From Terriglobia bacterium (GTDB lineage: Bacteria; Acidobacteriota; Terriglobia; UBA7540): DNA of 45,964 bases. This document shows positions 23,763-32,533 of this stretch, in pieces (the first letter of the stretch is position 1; each line of letters begins with the position of its first letter). The DNA is taken from NCBI GenBank assembly GCA_020072905.1, contig JAIQGB010000060.1, forward strand, positions 1 through 45,964, written 5' to 3'. The position numbers and the translations under genes were made by a program. The notes beneath the pieces were generated by a model. That model was not told the DNA's origin, searched no databases, and worked only from the letters and a program-made list of their open reading frames with translations.

Positions 23763-25277
23763 ATGCCAGATGCAATTCTTCTTACCGGACAAAGTCTGAC
23801 GCGCAAGGAATTCTGCGCGGTGGTTCTCCAAGGCCGTCGTGTCGGGCTCCACCGGCGCGCCCGAATTGCCATGCGGCAATCGCGCGCGCTGGTCGAGAAG
23901 CTCATTGCTCAGAAGAAAGTCGTCTATGGCGTTTCGACGGGTTTCGGAGCGCTCTCCACCGAACGCGTCGAGCCGGCTCAGGCGCGCCAACTGCAATTGA
24001 ACCTTGTGCGCAGCCACGCCTGCGGAGTCGGCGAGCCCCTCAGCGAAGCGGAAACACGTGGAGTGCTCCTGCTCCGCGCCAACGCCCTGGCGCGCGGCCT
24101 TTCGGGTGTAAGACCGCTGGTGGTGGAATTGCTCTGCGATTTTCTGAACGCCGGCGTCCATCCCCTGATTCCTGCCAAGGGCTCAGTGGGAGCGAGCGGC
24201 GACCTCGCACCACTCGCCCATGTGGCGCTGGCGCTCGTCGGAGAGGGTGAAGTCATCTTCCGCGGCCGCCGGCTCGCCGCTTCAAAAGCCTTGAGAGCCA
24301 TCGGCCGGAAACCTCTCGTCCTCGAAGCCAAAGAGGGCTTGGCGCTCCTGAACGGCACTCAGGCAATGCTTTCTCTCGGACTCCTGGCGTTGCGGGAGGC
24401 AGAAATCCTTGTGGGTACGGCCGACGTGGCCGGTGCGCTCTCGCTCGACGCGCTGCGCGGCTCGCCCGCGGCATTTGACGAACGCTTGCAGCAGGCGCGC
24501 CCTCACCCCGGGCAAATCATCACGGCGCGGAACCTTCTCCGCCTGAACCACGGCAGCGGCATTCGCAAGTCCCACCGGGATTGCGCGCGCGTGCAGGATG
24601 CTTACAGCTTGCGCTGTATGCCGCAAGTTCACGGGGCGGTGCGCGATGCGCTGGCCTACGCCGTGCGGGTTCTCGAGATCGAGATGAACAGCGCTACAGA
24701 CAACCCCCTGGTCTTCGCCGATGACGGCGAAGTGATCTCCGGAGGAAATTTCCACGGCCAGCCGCTTGCCACCGCACTCGATTTGATGGCCATTGCGCTC
24801 ACGCAACTCGCCGGGATTTCCGAGCGGCGCATCGATCGTCTGGTCAATCCGCTCACCTCCGAACTGCCGGCGTTCCTTACGCGCGGTCATGGTTTGGAGT
24901 CGGGTTTCATGCTGGCGCAGGTTACGGCCGCGGCGCTGGCCTCGGAGAATAAGATCTTCGCGCATCCCGCGTCGGTGGATTCCATTCCAACTTCCGGGAA
25001 CAAGGAAGACTATGTCAGCATGGGGATGACGGCGGCCCTGAAGCTGCGGCCCATTCTTGCCAACGTGCGCACGGTGCTGGCGATTGAGCTTCTCGCCGCG
25101 TGCCAGGCCCTGGACCTTCTTGCCCCCCTGCGCAGCGGCGCGGGGGCGGAGCAAGCGCATGCCTTGGTGCGGCGCGCCTCGCCGTTCGTCAAAGCCGACC
25201 GCCGCCTCGACCGCGATATTGCACGCGTGGCAAGTCTCGTCGAGGCCGGGAAGGTCAGCTCGATCCTGAAGAAGTAG
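23763..25277 (+). CDS. hutH: Histidine ammonia-lyase
   Basis: 504 aa. Deaminates L-histidine to urocanate, the first step of histidine breakdown. Seen: VYGVSTGFG with the catalytic Tyr55, the MIO-forming Ala144-Ser145-Gly146 in GSVGASGDLAPLAH, the IRKSHRDCARVQDAYSLRC block, EMNSATDNPLVF, and SGGNFHGQPLA. Full family length, no missing motif. No hutU, hutI or hutG is near, so the rest of the pathway is elsewhere or this acts alone. It follows the thioesterase gene with a repeat in the 48-nt gap, and the glycosyltransferase gene starts 14 nt past its stop, so they may be co-transcribed although unrelated in function. Confidence 0.97.
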   Translation: MPDAILLTGQSLTRKEFCAVVLQGRRVGLHRRARIAMRQSRALVEKLIAQKKVVYGVSTGFGALSTERVEPAQARQLQLNLVRSHACGVGEPLSEAETRGVLLLRANALARGLSGVRPLVVELLCDFLNAGVHPLIPAKGSVGASGDLAPLAHVALALVGEGEVIFRGRRLAASKALRAIGRKPLVLEAKEGLALLNGTQAMLSLGLLALREAEILVGTADVAGALSLDALRGSPAAFDERLQQARPHPGQIITARNLLRLNHGSGIRKSHRDCARVQDAYSLRCMPQVHGAVRDALAYAVRVLEIEMNSATDNPLVFADDGEVISGGNFHGQPLATALDLMAIALTQLAGISERRIDRLVNPLTSELPAFLTRGHGLESGFMLAQVTAAALASENKIFAHPASVDSIPTSGNKEDYVSMGMTAALKLRPILANVRTVLAIELLAACQALDLLAPLRSGAGAEQAHALVRRASPFVKADRRLDRDIARVASLVEAGKVSSILKK

Positions 25278-25291
25278 CATCTTCACTCGCC

Positions 25292-25945
25292 ATGCCCCCC
25301 ATTTCCGCCACGATCATCACGCGCAACGAGGCCGCGCATATTGCGCGCGCCCTCCGTTCCCTCGCCGGCGCGGACGAGATCGTCGTGGTCGATGCGGAAT
25401 CGACGGACGACACGCGCCAAATCGCCGCGGAGATGGGCGCGCGAGTGATCATCCGGCCCTGGGACGGTTTCGCCTCGCAGAAAAACTACGCCGCCGAACA
25501 AGCGCGCCACGACTGGGTTTTGAGCCTCTTCAAGCTCCGGCTGTTCGACCGGCAGCGCGGCCGGTGGGAGGGCGAGTTCGTCCACGAGTCGGTGGCGGTT
25601 TCGGGTCGGGTCGAGACGCTGTCGGGAGAGATCCTGCATTACACCTGCGACTCGCTTAGGGAGCACGGCGAACGAATCGAGTTCTACACCGACCTGGCGG
25701 CCCAGGAGATGTTTGCGCACGGCGAGCGCGTGAGCCTCCTGCGCCGGGGGCTCGCGCCACCCTGGGTGTTCTTTTCCACCTACTTTCTTCGACTCGGCGT
25801 TCTCGATGGGCCGCAGGGATTTCTGATTGCCTGGATGGCGGCACGGTATGTGCAGAGGAAGTATCAGAAGTGGGCACAGCTTCGCGAAGAGCAGAAGTCA
25901 GAAGTCAGGAGCCAGAAGTCAGGGGGGCAAACTCCGGACGTGTGA
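25292..25945 (+). pseudogene. Family 2 glycosyltransferase with its catalytic DxD segment deleted
   Basis: 217 aa, related to WaaE/KdtX-type lipopolysaccharide glycosyltransferases. The start (ATG 25292) begins the GT-A motif ISATIITRNEAAHIARALRS, followed by ADEIVVVDAESTDDT, then GFASQKNYAAEQARHDWVLSL. Relatives continue with a DADERV motif, about 55 residues and a GWYPD segment before RLF; here LSL joins directly to FKLRLFDRQRG at about residue 79 (near 25528). The reading frame stays open. The metal- and nucleotide-binding DxD is therefore absent and catalysis is not expected, hence the pseudogene call. The C-terminal tail (SEVRSQKS) is encoded by the 7-nt repeat at 25892-25923. An assembly collapse could mimic the loss. 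Confidence 0.72.
25892..25923. repeat. 7-nt near-tandem array encoding the tail of the glycosyltransferase
   Basis: Two AGAAGTC units, one AGGAGCC and a final AGAAGTC in phase. It supplies the last 15 or so codons before the stop at 25943-25945. Translated in this frame it gives SEVRSQKS, the same peptide the array gives in TruA. Confidence 0.82.
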
Positions 25946-25964
25946 GGTCCTCTGCCTGGCTTGC

Positions 25965-25999
25965 GAGTTTCTAATTTCCAGTTTCCGGTTTCGGCTTTC
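25965..25999. repeat. Five-unit 7-nt array before the GT4 gene
   Basis: Units GAGTTTC, TAATTTC, CAGTTTC, CGGTTTC and GGCTTTC in exact phase. It ends six nt before the GTG start of the GT4 gene and occupies the place of a Shine-Dalgarno. The unit differs from the AGAAGTC family 40 nt upstream. Confidence 0.75.
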
Positions 26000-26005
26000 T
26001 CTCGC

Positions 26006-27094
26006 GTGAGAATTGTTCATATCGACACCGGTTATGAGCTGCGCGGCGGGCAGCGGCAATTGCTGCGGCTGGCGCGCGGATTGCGCGAGCGCGGGCACGA
26101 GCAAAGGCTCGTCTGCCCCGAGGAGAGCGAACTCGAGGCCCGTGCGCGGGCCGAAGGGTTCCGGATTTTCGCCCTGCTCGCTCAGGATTGGGGACACGCC
26201 AACGGTATTCTCCAGCTTCGCCAGCAACTGCTCGCCGAACCCGCCGACATCCTGCACGCGCACGACGGCCGGGCGCAGACGGTCTCCTGGCTCGCCTCTC
26301 TCGGTCTGCCGGTGCGCCGCGTGGCCAGCCGCCGCGTGACCTTCCTGCCGGGGACTCCGGCCCGTCATCGGTTCATTTACGCGCGCACCTGCCACGCGGT
26401 CATCGCCGTCTCAGAGTACATCCGCAGTTTGGTCATCGGGGCAGGCGTTCCGGCGGACAAGATCGAAATCATTCCGGATGGAATTGAAATCCCGCCCACC
26501 TTGCCGTCGCACGAAGAGCGCGCACTTCAGCGCCGACTCTGGGACCTCCGGGATGATACCTTTGTGGTGGGTCACCTCGGCGCATTCACGCCCGAAAAGG
26601 GACACGATACTGCCATCGAAGCAGTTCGCCTCGCATCTGAGAGGCTGCCGAACGTTTGCATGCTCTTCGTCGGCGAGGGTCCCCCCGAGATGACCGCCCG
26701 AATCCACGAGCAGGCACGCACAATCGTTAACCGTGTGCAATTCCTGGGCAATCTGGAAGAGCTGGCAGGTTTCTTCGTCGCGCTCGACGTTTTTATCATG
26801 CCTTCCCGGGCTGAAGGTCTGGGCTCGGCGGCGTTGCTGGCCATGGCGTACGGAAAAGCCGTCATCGCCAGCCGCGTGGGGGGCCTGCCGGAAGTCGTCG
26901 AAGAAGGCCGGACCGGCTGGCTGGTCACCCCCGGTTCACCGAAAGAACTCGCGGAAGCCATCCTCCTCGCCGCCTCCGACCGCGAGCGGCTGAGGGCATA
27001 CGGAGAGGCGGGCCGCGAGCGGGCCAGCCAGTATTCGAGTGGTATAATGGTGGCGCGTACTGAAGAAGTTTACTTACACTTGCTCAGGACTTGA
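26006..27094 (+). CDS. Family 4 (GT-B) glycosyltransferase
   Basis: 362 aa from the GTG at 26006, which begins the fold with VRIVHIDTGYELRGGQRQLL (N-terminal Rossmann domain with the GGxxR-type donor loop). A TTG at 25961 would add residues encoded by the heptamer repeat, so it is rejected. C-terminal domain: GVPADKIEIIPDGIE, HLGAFTPEKGHDTAIEA, FVGEGP, VQFLGNLEEL, and the E-x7-E-type nucleotide-sugar motif RAEGLGSAALLAMAYGKAVI followed by GGLPEVVEEG. It is likely part of cell-envelope or capsular glycan synthesis, acting at the inner membrane face. It follows a decayed GT2 gene. Acceptor and sugar are not predictable. Confidence 0.92.
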   Translation: MRIVHIDTGYELRGGQRQLLRLARGLRERGHEQRLVCPEESELEARARAEGFRIFALLAQDWGHANGILQLRQQLLAEPADILHAHDGRAQTVSWLASLGLPVRRVASRRVTFLPGTPARHRFIYARTCHAVIAVSEYIRSLVIGAGVPADKIEIIPDGIEIPPTLPSHEERALQRRLWDLRDDTFVVGHLGAFTPEKGHDTAIEAVRLASERLPNVCMLFVGEGPPEMTARIHEQARTIVNRVQFLGNLEELAGFFVALDVFIMPSRAEGLGSAALLAMAYGKAVIASRVGGLPEVVEEGRTGWLVTPGSPKELAEAILLAASDRERLRAYGEAGRERASQYSSGIMVARTEEVYLHLLRT

Positions 27095-27163
27095 GCCTCG
27101 GGGAATGCGGATGCGAGTCGCCGCATCCTGCACCGAGCCCCCGCAAGGACTTCCAGAACTCTT

Positions 27164-28012
27164 GTGCCAACTCCGCTTCCTATCCTCTGCGTTACGGTGG
27201 CCCTTTTCGGCTTGGCCTTCGGGAGCTTCCTGAACGTCTGCATCGCCCGGCTGCCGCGCGGGGAATCCATCATCTCGCCGCGCTCCCACTGCCCCAAGTG
27301 CAATCGCCCCCTGCGCTGGTACGACAATATTCCTGTCCTCAGTTTTCTGCTGCTCAGAGGTCGTTGCCGTAACTGCCGCGCGCCGATTTCGCTGATCTAT
27401 CCGGCTGTGGAACTCCTGACCACCGCCGTGCTGGTTGTGGCCTTCGCCCGGTATCGACTGAGCCCCGAATTCATCAAGCACTCGGTTCTCGGAATGTTGC
27501 TCATCGTCCTGGTCTTCACCGACTTGACCCACCGGCGGATTCCCCATCCCGTGACGCTTCTCGGGATGGCTCTAGGCCTTTTGCTCAGCCTGATTATCCC
27601 TGTTGACTCGCGGCCAGTGGACTGGATTCTTCAGCGCCTGGGTTCCGAGCTGAGCTTTCCCTTCTCGTCCTTGGTGGCCTCGCTGGCCGGAGCGGCCGTG
27701 GGCGGTGGAATTTTCTACGCCGTGGCTGAGGTGTTCTTTCGCCTCACCGGCAAGGAGGGGCTCGGATTCGGCGACGTGATGCTGATGCTCATGGTGGGGA
27801 CTTTCCTCGGCGTTCCGCTGACCCTGCTGACGATTCTCCTCGGCTCGATACTCGGAACGCTGGTGGCTGTCCCGCTCGAACTACTCAGCTCCCGCTTTCG
27901 TCACCACCCCTGGCCCTTTGGGACCTTCCTGGGCCTCGCGGCCATCTACGCCAGCCTCGGCGGGCAGCCGCTTCTGGAGGCGTACCTACGCTGGGCCGGT
28001 CTGGCAGGTTAA
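27164..28012 (+). CDS. pilD: Type IV prepilin peptidase/methyltransferase
   Basis: 282 aa from a GTG at 27164. Inner-membrane aspartic protease that cleaves and N-methylates type IV prepilins and pseudopilins. Seen: first TM (LCVTVALFGLAFGSFLNVCI), the conserved RLPRGESIISPRSHC, the zinc-binding pairs CPKC and CRNC in the cytoplasmic loop (methyltransferase part), the catalytic Asp in VFTDLTHRRIP, and the second catalytic Asp in GLGFGDVMLM. About eight TM segments follow in the usual order. No pilin gene is near. The next gene starts directly after its stop, so it is probably translationally coupled. Confidence 0.95.
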   Translation: MPTPLPILCVTVALFGLAFGSFLNVCIARLPRGESIISPRSHCPKCNRPLRWYDNIPVLSFLLLRGRCRNCRAPISLIYPAVELLTTAVLVVAFARYRLSPEFIKHSVLGMLLIVLVFTDLTHRRIPHPVTLLGMALGLLLSLIIPVDSRPVDWILQRLGSELSFPFSSLVASLAGAAVGGGIFYAVAEVFFRLTGKEGLGFGDVMLMLMVGTFLGVPLTLLTILLGSILGTLVAVPLELLSSRFRHHPWPFGTFLGLAAIYASLGGQPLLEAYLRWAGLAG

Positions 28013-28013
28013 C

Positions 28014-28646
28014 GTGTTGCGCAATCTCAATCCCCTCCAAATCACCCTCCTGCTTGGTGCAGGCCTGGTCATCGTTGGCCTGACTGCTTTCATCCTCTAC
28101 GTGATCCACAAGGCATTCCAACAACAGCGCAAGCCCGAGGATTTCCGACCATCCTCTCCCAAGTCCGGAGATGAGTCCAGCATCCTGCTGGCCTCGATGC
28201 AAGGCGTGTTGAGCCGCATGAAAGCCCGCGAGCGGGAACTGGAAGCGCTGCTGCGGGAGGCCGAGCAACGCGCCGACTCGAGCACACGCACGCTTGAAGC
28301 CGTCGTCCGCGACCTGACGGTCGGCCTCTTAATCTTCACTCGGGACGGCTTTCTGGCTCTGTCGAATCCCGTAGCGCGCGAGTTGCTCGGTGTTGACACC
28401 TGGTCGCGACGCCGCTACCCGGAGATCCTCGGCGCCGAGTCCTCACTTTCCCATCACCTGCGCAACGCCCTCGAAGCCGGCGCGTGCCTTCACGCCGAAA
28501 CAGTAGGACATCGGCTCCCGGACGGAGGTATGGTTCTTCTCGAAGTGACTCTCACACCCTTCTATGGGCGAAGCGGCCAGGTGGAAGGCGCCGTCTGCCT
28601 TTTACACAAGGGGGGCATCACTACCGGGTTGCCGAAAGCGGAATGA
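28014..28646 (+). CDS. Membrane-anchored PAS-domain protein without output domain
   Basis: 210 aa from the GTG at 28014, one nt after the pilD stop, so coupling is likely; the longer frame from 27918 lies inside pilD. One TM helix at about residues 8-30 (LQITLLLGAGLVIVGLTAF), a coiled-coil stretch (about 60-95, with ERELEALLREAEQR), then a PAS domain (about 96-205: LTVGLLIFTRDGFLALSNPVAR and GGMVLLEVTLTPFYG). It ends after the PAS domain with no kinase, GGDEF or HTH. It could act as a sensor partner in pilus assembly or heterodimerise with a kinase. A sensor-kinase gene lies convergent next door, but the pair is on opposite strands. Confidence 0.8.
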   Translation: MLRNLNPLQITLLLGAGLVIVGLTAFILYVIHKAFQQQRKPEDFRPSSPKSGDESSILLASMQGVLSRMKARERELEALLREAEQRADSSTRTLEAVVRDLTVGLLIFTRDGFLALSNPVARELLGVDTWSRRRYPEILGAESSLSHHLRNALEAGACLHAETVGHRLPDGGMVLLEVTLTPFYGRSGQVEGAVCLLHKGGITTGLPKAE

Positions 28647-28691
28647 GTGTTATCAGCTCGCTGATGGCCCGCCGGGAGCGGTCAGGCTGAG

Positions 28692-28721
28692 GGAGGGCAC
28701 AAGCCCGAGGGTGAGCCCTCC
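28692..28721. terminator. Candidate bidirectional terminator hairpin
   Basis: GGAGGGC (28692-28698) pairs with GCCCTCC (28715-28721) across a 16-nt loop, with further G-rich/C-rich flank pairing. It lies between the convergent PAS gene (ends 28646) and the kinase tail (ends 28727). Confidence 0.45.
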
Positions 28722-28726
28722 TCCCC

Positions 28727-29230
28727 TCAAGCGGAATCCAGGACTTCGCGCACCTTTTGAGCCAGGACGGCCGGGGTGAAAGGCTTCTGGAGAAAAGCCG
28801 CGCTGGAAGCCAGCACGCCGTGATGGACGATGGCGTCATCCGTGTAGCCCGACATGTACAAAACCTTCATCTCGCGGTGATACGGCCGAAGACGGTCGGC
28901 CAATTCCGGCCCGCCCATCTCCGGCATCACCACATCGGTCAGCAACAGGTGGATCGGCCCCTTGTGTTGTTCCGAGACCACGAGGGCGTCTTCACCGTTG
29001 CGCGCCACCAGGACTTTGTATCCTCCCCCCTCGAGAACTCCACAGACCAGCGAGCGCACGGCCGCTTCATCTTCGACCAGCAGGACCGTTTCCGTTCCGC
29101 GCCGCCCTGCCGCGCGCCGAGGTGGTTCGACGGGCTCCAGCTTCCCTTCCACGCGGGGCAAGTGGATCTTGAACGTCGCCCCCCGACCGACTTCGCTGTA
29201 CACCCAGATATAGCCGCCGCTCTGCTTCAC
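28727..29230 (-). pseudogene. Detached C-terminal part of the hybrid sensor kinase: end of ATPase domain plus receiver
   Basis: 167 aa if read alone from a GTG that overlaps the upstream stop by four nt (GTGA). Residues 1-26 (QSGGYIWVYSEVGRGATFKI, then HLPRV) are the tail of a HATPase_c domain, so this is not a free-standing start. A linker (about 27-45) leads to a receiver domain (about 47-165) with acidic Glu53/Asp54, phosphoacceptor Asp99 (LLTDVVMPEMGG), a switch Ser and Lys in LQKPFTP. In intact relatives these parts are fused to the kinase; here the joint is broken by a deletion with frameshift. If translated by coupling it might still work as a receiver. An assembly error could explain it. 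Confidence 0.72.
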
Positions 29231-32200
29231 GATGCCATACCGCGCGCATTGACGACGAGATTGAGAATCACCTGTTCGATCTGGCCGGGATCGACTTTGG
29301 CAAGGCCGAGAGCCGCACCGGGGATATTAACCAGTTCAATGTCTTCGCCGATCAACCTTCGCAGCATGTTATGAAGATTGGCGACGACAGAATTCAGATC
29401 GATGACTTGTGGCGTCAGGACTTGGCGGCGGCTGAAGGCCAGCAACTGACGTGTGAGCGAGGCCGCCCGGTCGGCCGCCTTGCGGATCTCACTGACGCGC
29501 GAAAGTTCCGGGTGTTGGGGTCCCAGGCGATCGAGGAGCAGATCGCTATATCCGCCGATGATGGTCAGCAGGTTGTTGAAGTCGTGGGCTACGCCGCCCG
29601 CCAGCCGGCCCACCGCTTCGATCCGTTGTGACTGGCGCACCTGCTCCTCGAGTTGCCGTTCCCGCGTCACGTCGCGCTGGACGGCGACGAAGTTGACGAT
29701 TTGCCCCGCGCTGTCGCGTACCGGCGAGATCACTGCCTCGGCCTCGTAGAGCGTTCGGTCTTTTCGCCGATTGATGAAGCGCCCCGCCCAGGCTTCTCCG
29801 CGCGTCAGGGTCTCCCACAAGACTCGATAGAACTCCGCGTCCTGCCTGCCGCTTTTCAGAATCCTGGGATTCTGGCCGGTGACCTCGTCCCGGCGATAGC
29901 CGGTGACCCTTTCGAAGGCGGGATTGACATAAGCGATGCTGCCCTGCGGGTCCGTGACCACGATCGCCTCCGCGGCTTGCTCCACGGCCAGGCTCAGACG
30001 GGCGCGCTCTTCCTCGACCCGCTCCCGGCCCAGACGCGCCCGCAGTGACATGAGCCCATAAGAAACGTTGGCGGCCAACTCGCTGAGGAGCCGCTCCTCC
30101 TCGGCGTCGAACGCGTTGGATTCGGCCGAATAGATCGCCAACACACCGCTGGGTTTGCCGTCCGGATTCAGCGGCAAGCCAATGAGCGAGGCGTAGCCGC
30201 GTCGCGCGGCTTCCCTCCGCCAGAAGAGGAAGGTCGGGTCCGTCTGCACATCGCGCACGATGTGCACTCGACCCGTGCGGACCGCCGTCCCCGCGGGACC
30301 TCGACCGGATTCGCTGTCGTCCCACGTGATCTTCACCTGCGCAAGATAGCCGTCTTCGTGTCCCGCCCGGGCAACGGGACGGATCGATTTGTCCGCGTCG
30401 TGCTCCGCAAACCCAATCCAGGCAAAAGGGTATTGACCGACTTCGACGATGATCCGGCAGATTTCGTCCAACAATTCGGCTTCCGCGCTCGCCCGCGCCA
30501 TGGCCTGATTGCATTGACTCAGCGTCTTGAGGGCACGGTTGACGCGACGCAGTTCAGCCTCGGCGCGCTTCTCTTTCGTGATATCAACCATCACCCCGCA
30601 AAGCTGCTGTGGTTTGCCCGCCACATCCAGAACGACTCGGACCTTGTCCCTCAGCCACACGACGCGGCCGTCCGCGGCGAGCATCCGGTACTCGAGCTCG
30701 TAATCCCGGCCCACCGCTGTGCCACTGCGGCACTCGGCAAGCGTCCGTTCGCGGTCAGCGGGGTAGATATGCTCTTCCCAGAAATGCGGGAGGGTCAGCC
30801 AGTCTTCAATGGAATATCCCAAGAGCAGTTCAGCCCGGCGGCTGACAAAGGTAAAGTGGAACGTTGCCGCATCGGCTTCCCAAACGATCGCGTCCACCGA
30901 CTGAATCAGGTCGCGCAACCGCCGCTCGGAAGCTTCCGCCGCGGCCCGGAGCCGCTCGCCCTCGCTCTGGTCCTCCACGACGACCAGCAACCGGCCGTCA
31001 GCTTCGCCGTGGGCAACGCTGGTGATGGTGATTCGCGCGGGCCGCTTTTCCTGGCTTCCCGGCAGCGTGATGTCGAGCAGGACGCTTTGTGGAGCCATCT
31101 CGCTCTCGGAGGCGCTGCTCACCCGATAGGGCGGAGACTCCGCCTGGAGGATTTCATTGAGGCGCCGTCCCAGGACCTCCTCGGAGCGCATATGAAACAA
31201 CTTGAGGAAGGGGCGATTGGTGGAGAGCACGCGGAGGTCGGAAGAGAGGACAAGCAGCCCGGCCGGAGCACTGTCGACGATTTCCTGGGCGTACTGCCGC
31301 ACTTTGAGGATGTGCTGTTGCTGCTCGACCCGCTCCTCCAGGGCGTGCGCCAACTGGCTCCGCCGATAGCCGCGGAGCAGCCCGCCGATGACCAGGATGA
31401 GCAGCAGGGCGACCAGACCTTCGGCGCGTGCGGTTGAATAAAAGCTCTTCAACGCCTGGGCGCGGTCAATTTTCCGAACCAGACCCCAGCCCGTTTCTGG
31501 AATCCGACGCGTGGCGGCGATGACACGAACGCCACGGTGGTCAAGGAAATCTCCCATGCCCTGAGCGCCGCCGAGTGCCGCGACGGCCACCCGTTCGCCG
31601 TCCTCCGAGGGTTGCCGAAGGAAACTTGATTTCGTGTCGCGGGACCGAAGTGGAGAGATGAATTCAATAGCCTGCCCCTCCCGCCGCACCAGAACTGTCT
31701 CCTCGCTCGTCGCCGGGAGCGGCGACGTGGCCAGGAGCAGATACAAACGACGCATCGGCGAGATCTGCACCTCAACGATCCCGAGGACGTTCTCCCGAGG
31801 TGAACCGACGGCGCGAAATCCCTCGCGCGTGATGACCGGCACGGCGAAACTCAACTGGCTGGACTGAGGAGATTCGCCCGAAAGGTCGACGCGAGGTTGC
31901 CCATCCTGCAAGGCGGCTTGAAAAAGCTTTTGGGAACGGCCGGAGATTTCCGTCGAGCCCGTCGCCCGGAGAATCGCCTGGCCTTCAAGGTCCAGAATGT
32001 TGATGGCCGAATACCCAAAGACCTTGGTAAAGCGATCGAGAAGCGCAGTCAGCTCACGCTGCAGGGCCAGTCGGCGTGGAGATCGGCCGCCGGGGGGTTG
32101 GGAGAGCAGTTCGCGGACGGAGGGGAGGGCGGCGAGCACTTCGGCGTCCGCTTGGCGCTCATGAAGATAGTTCGAAACGGCCGATGCCCGATCTTCGGCG

Positions 32201-32418
32201 ATCGAAGCCTGTCGCAGCTCCCAGGACGTCGTTTCATTTTGGTATATGCGCGCGATGTGATACGAGGCGAATCCGACGATAACGCCGCTGGTTAGAAGGA
32301 AAACCAGAAGTTCGGACCAGGACGCAGGAAGCAGAAAGCGCCGCAGTCTGGAGAGGAAGTTCTGTCGGGGCCGCTCGCTGGCCCGAACCCGGCTTTCACC
32401 TGGATCAGAGGGACTCAT
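29227..32418 (-). pseudogene. Large multi-PAS/GAF hybrid sensor kinase lacking its ATP-binding core
   Basis: 1063 aa. Order: TM1 (about 33-53), a long extracytoplasmic sensor domain, TM2 (about 330-348), PAS (about 375-480), PAS (about 505-620), GAF (about 635-790), PAS (about 800-915), and HisKA with the phosphoacceptor His near residue 943 (GRLAGGVAHDFNNLLTIIGG). The ATPase domain starts (VDPGQIEQVILNLVVNAR, part of the N box) and then the sequence jumps to GMAS and a stop. In relatives that Arg is followed by about 70 residues with the DTGCGM and GTGLGL boxes; these are absent, and the other side of the joint continues in another frame (YGIVKQSGG). So the kinase cannot bind ATP as read. 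It lies 115 nt downstream of the HD-GYP regulator gene. Confidence 0.75.
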
Positions 32419-32533
32419 GTGATGTCGTGCGACTCGCTCGCCTGGCCTGTGCCGGGCAACCCGTGAGCGTCCTTGGGCGGCAAGGAAGCGACCTGGTCGA
32501 AATCCCGCGGGGATTTCTCGAGGCGGCCACGAC

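Noticed and set aside
23763..25277. Complete histidine utilisation operon
   Set aside because: Only hutH is present; no hutU, hutI, hutG or hutF homologue is nearby.
6849..26000. CRISPR array
   Set aside because: The repeat units are only 7-8 nt, adjoin directly with no spacers, and differ between loci. No cas gene is present.
30262..31437. 391-aa open frame on the plus strand
   Set aside because: Antisense to the sensor kinase; low-complexity composition, no domain.
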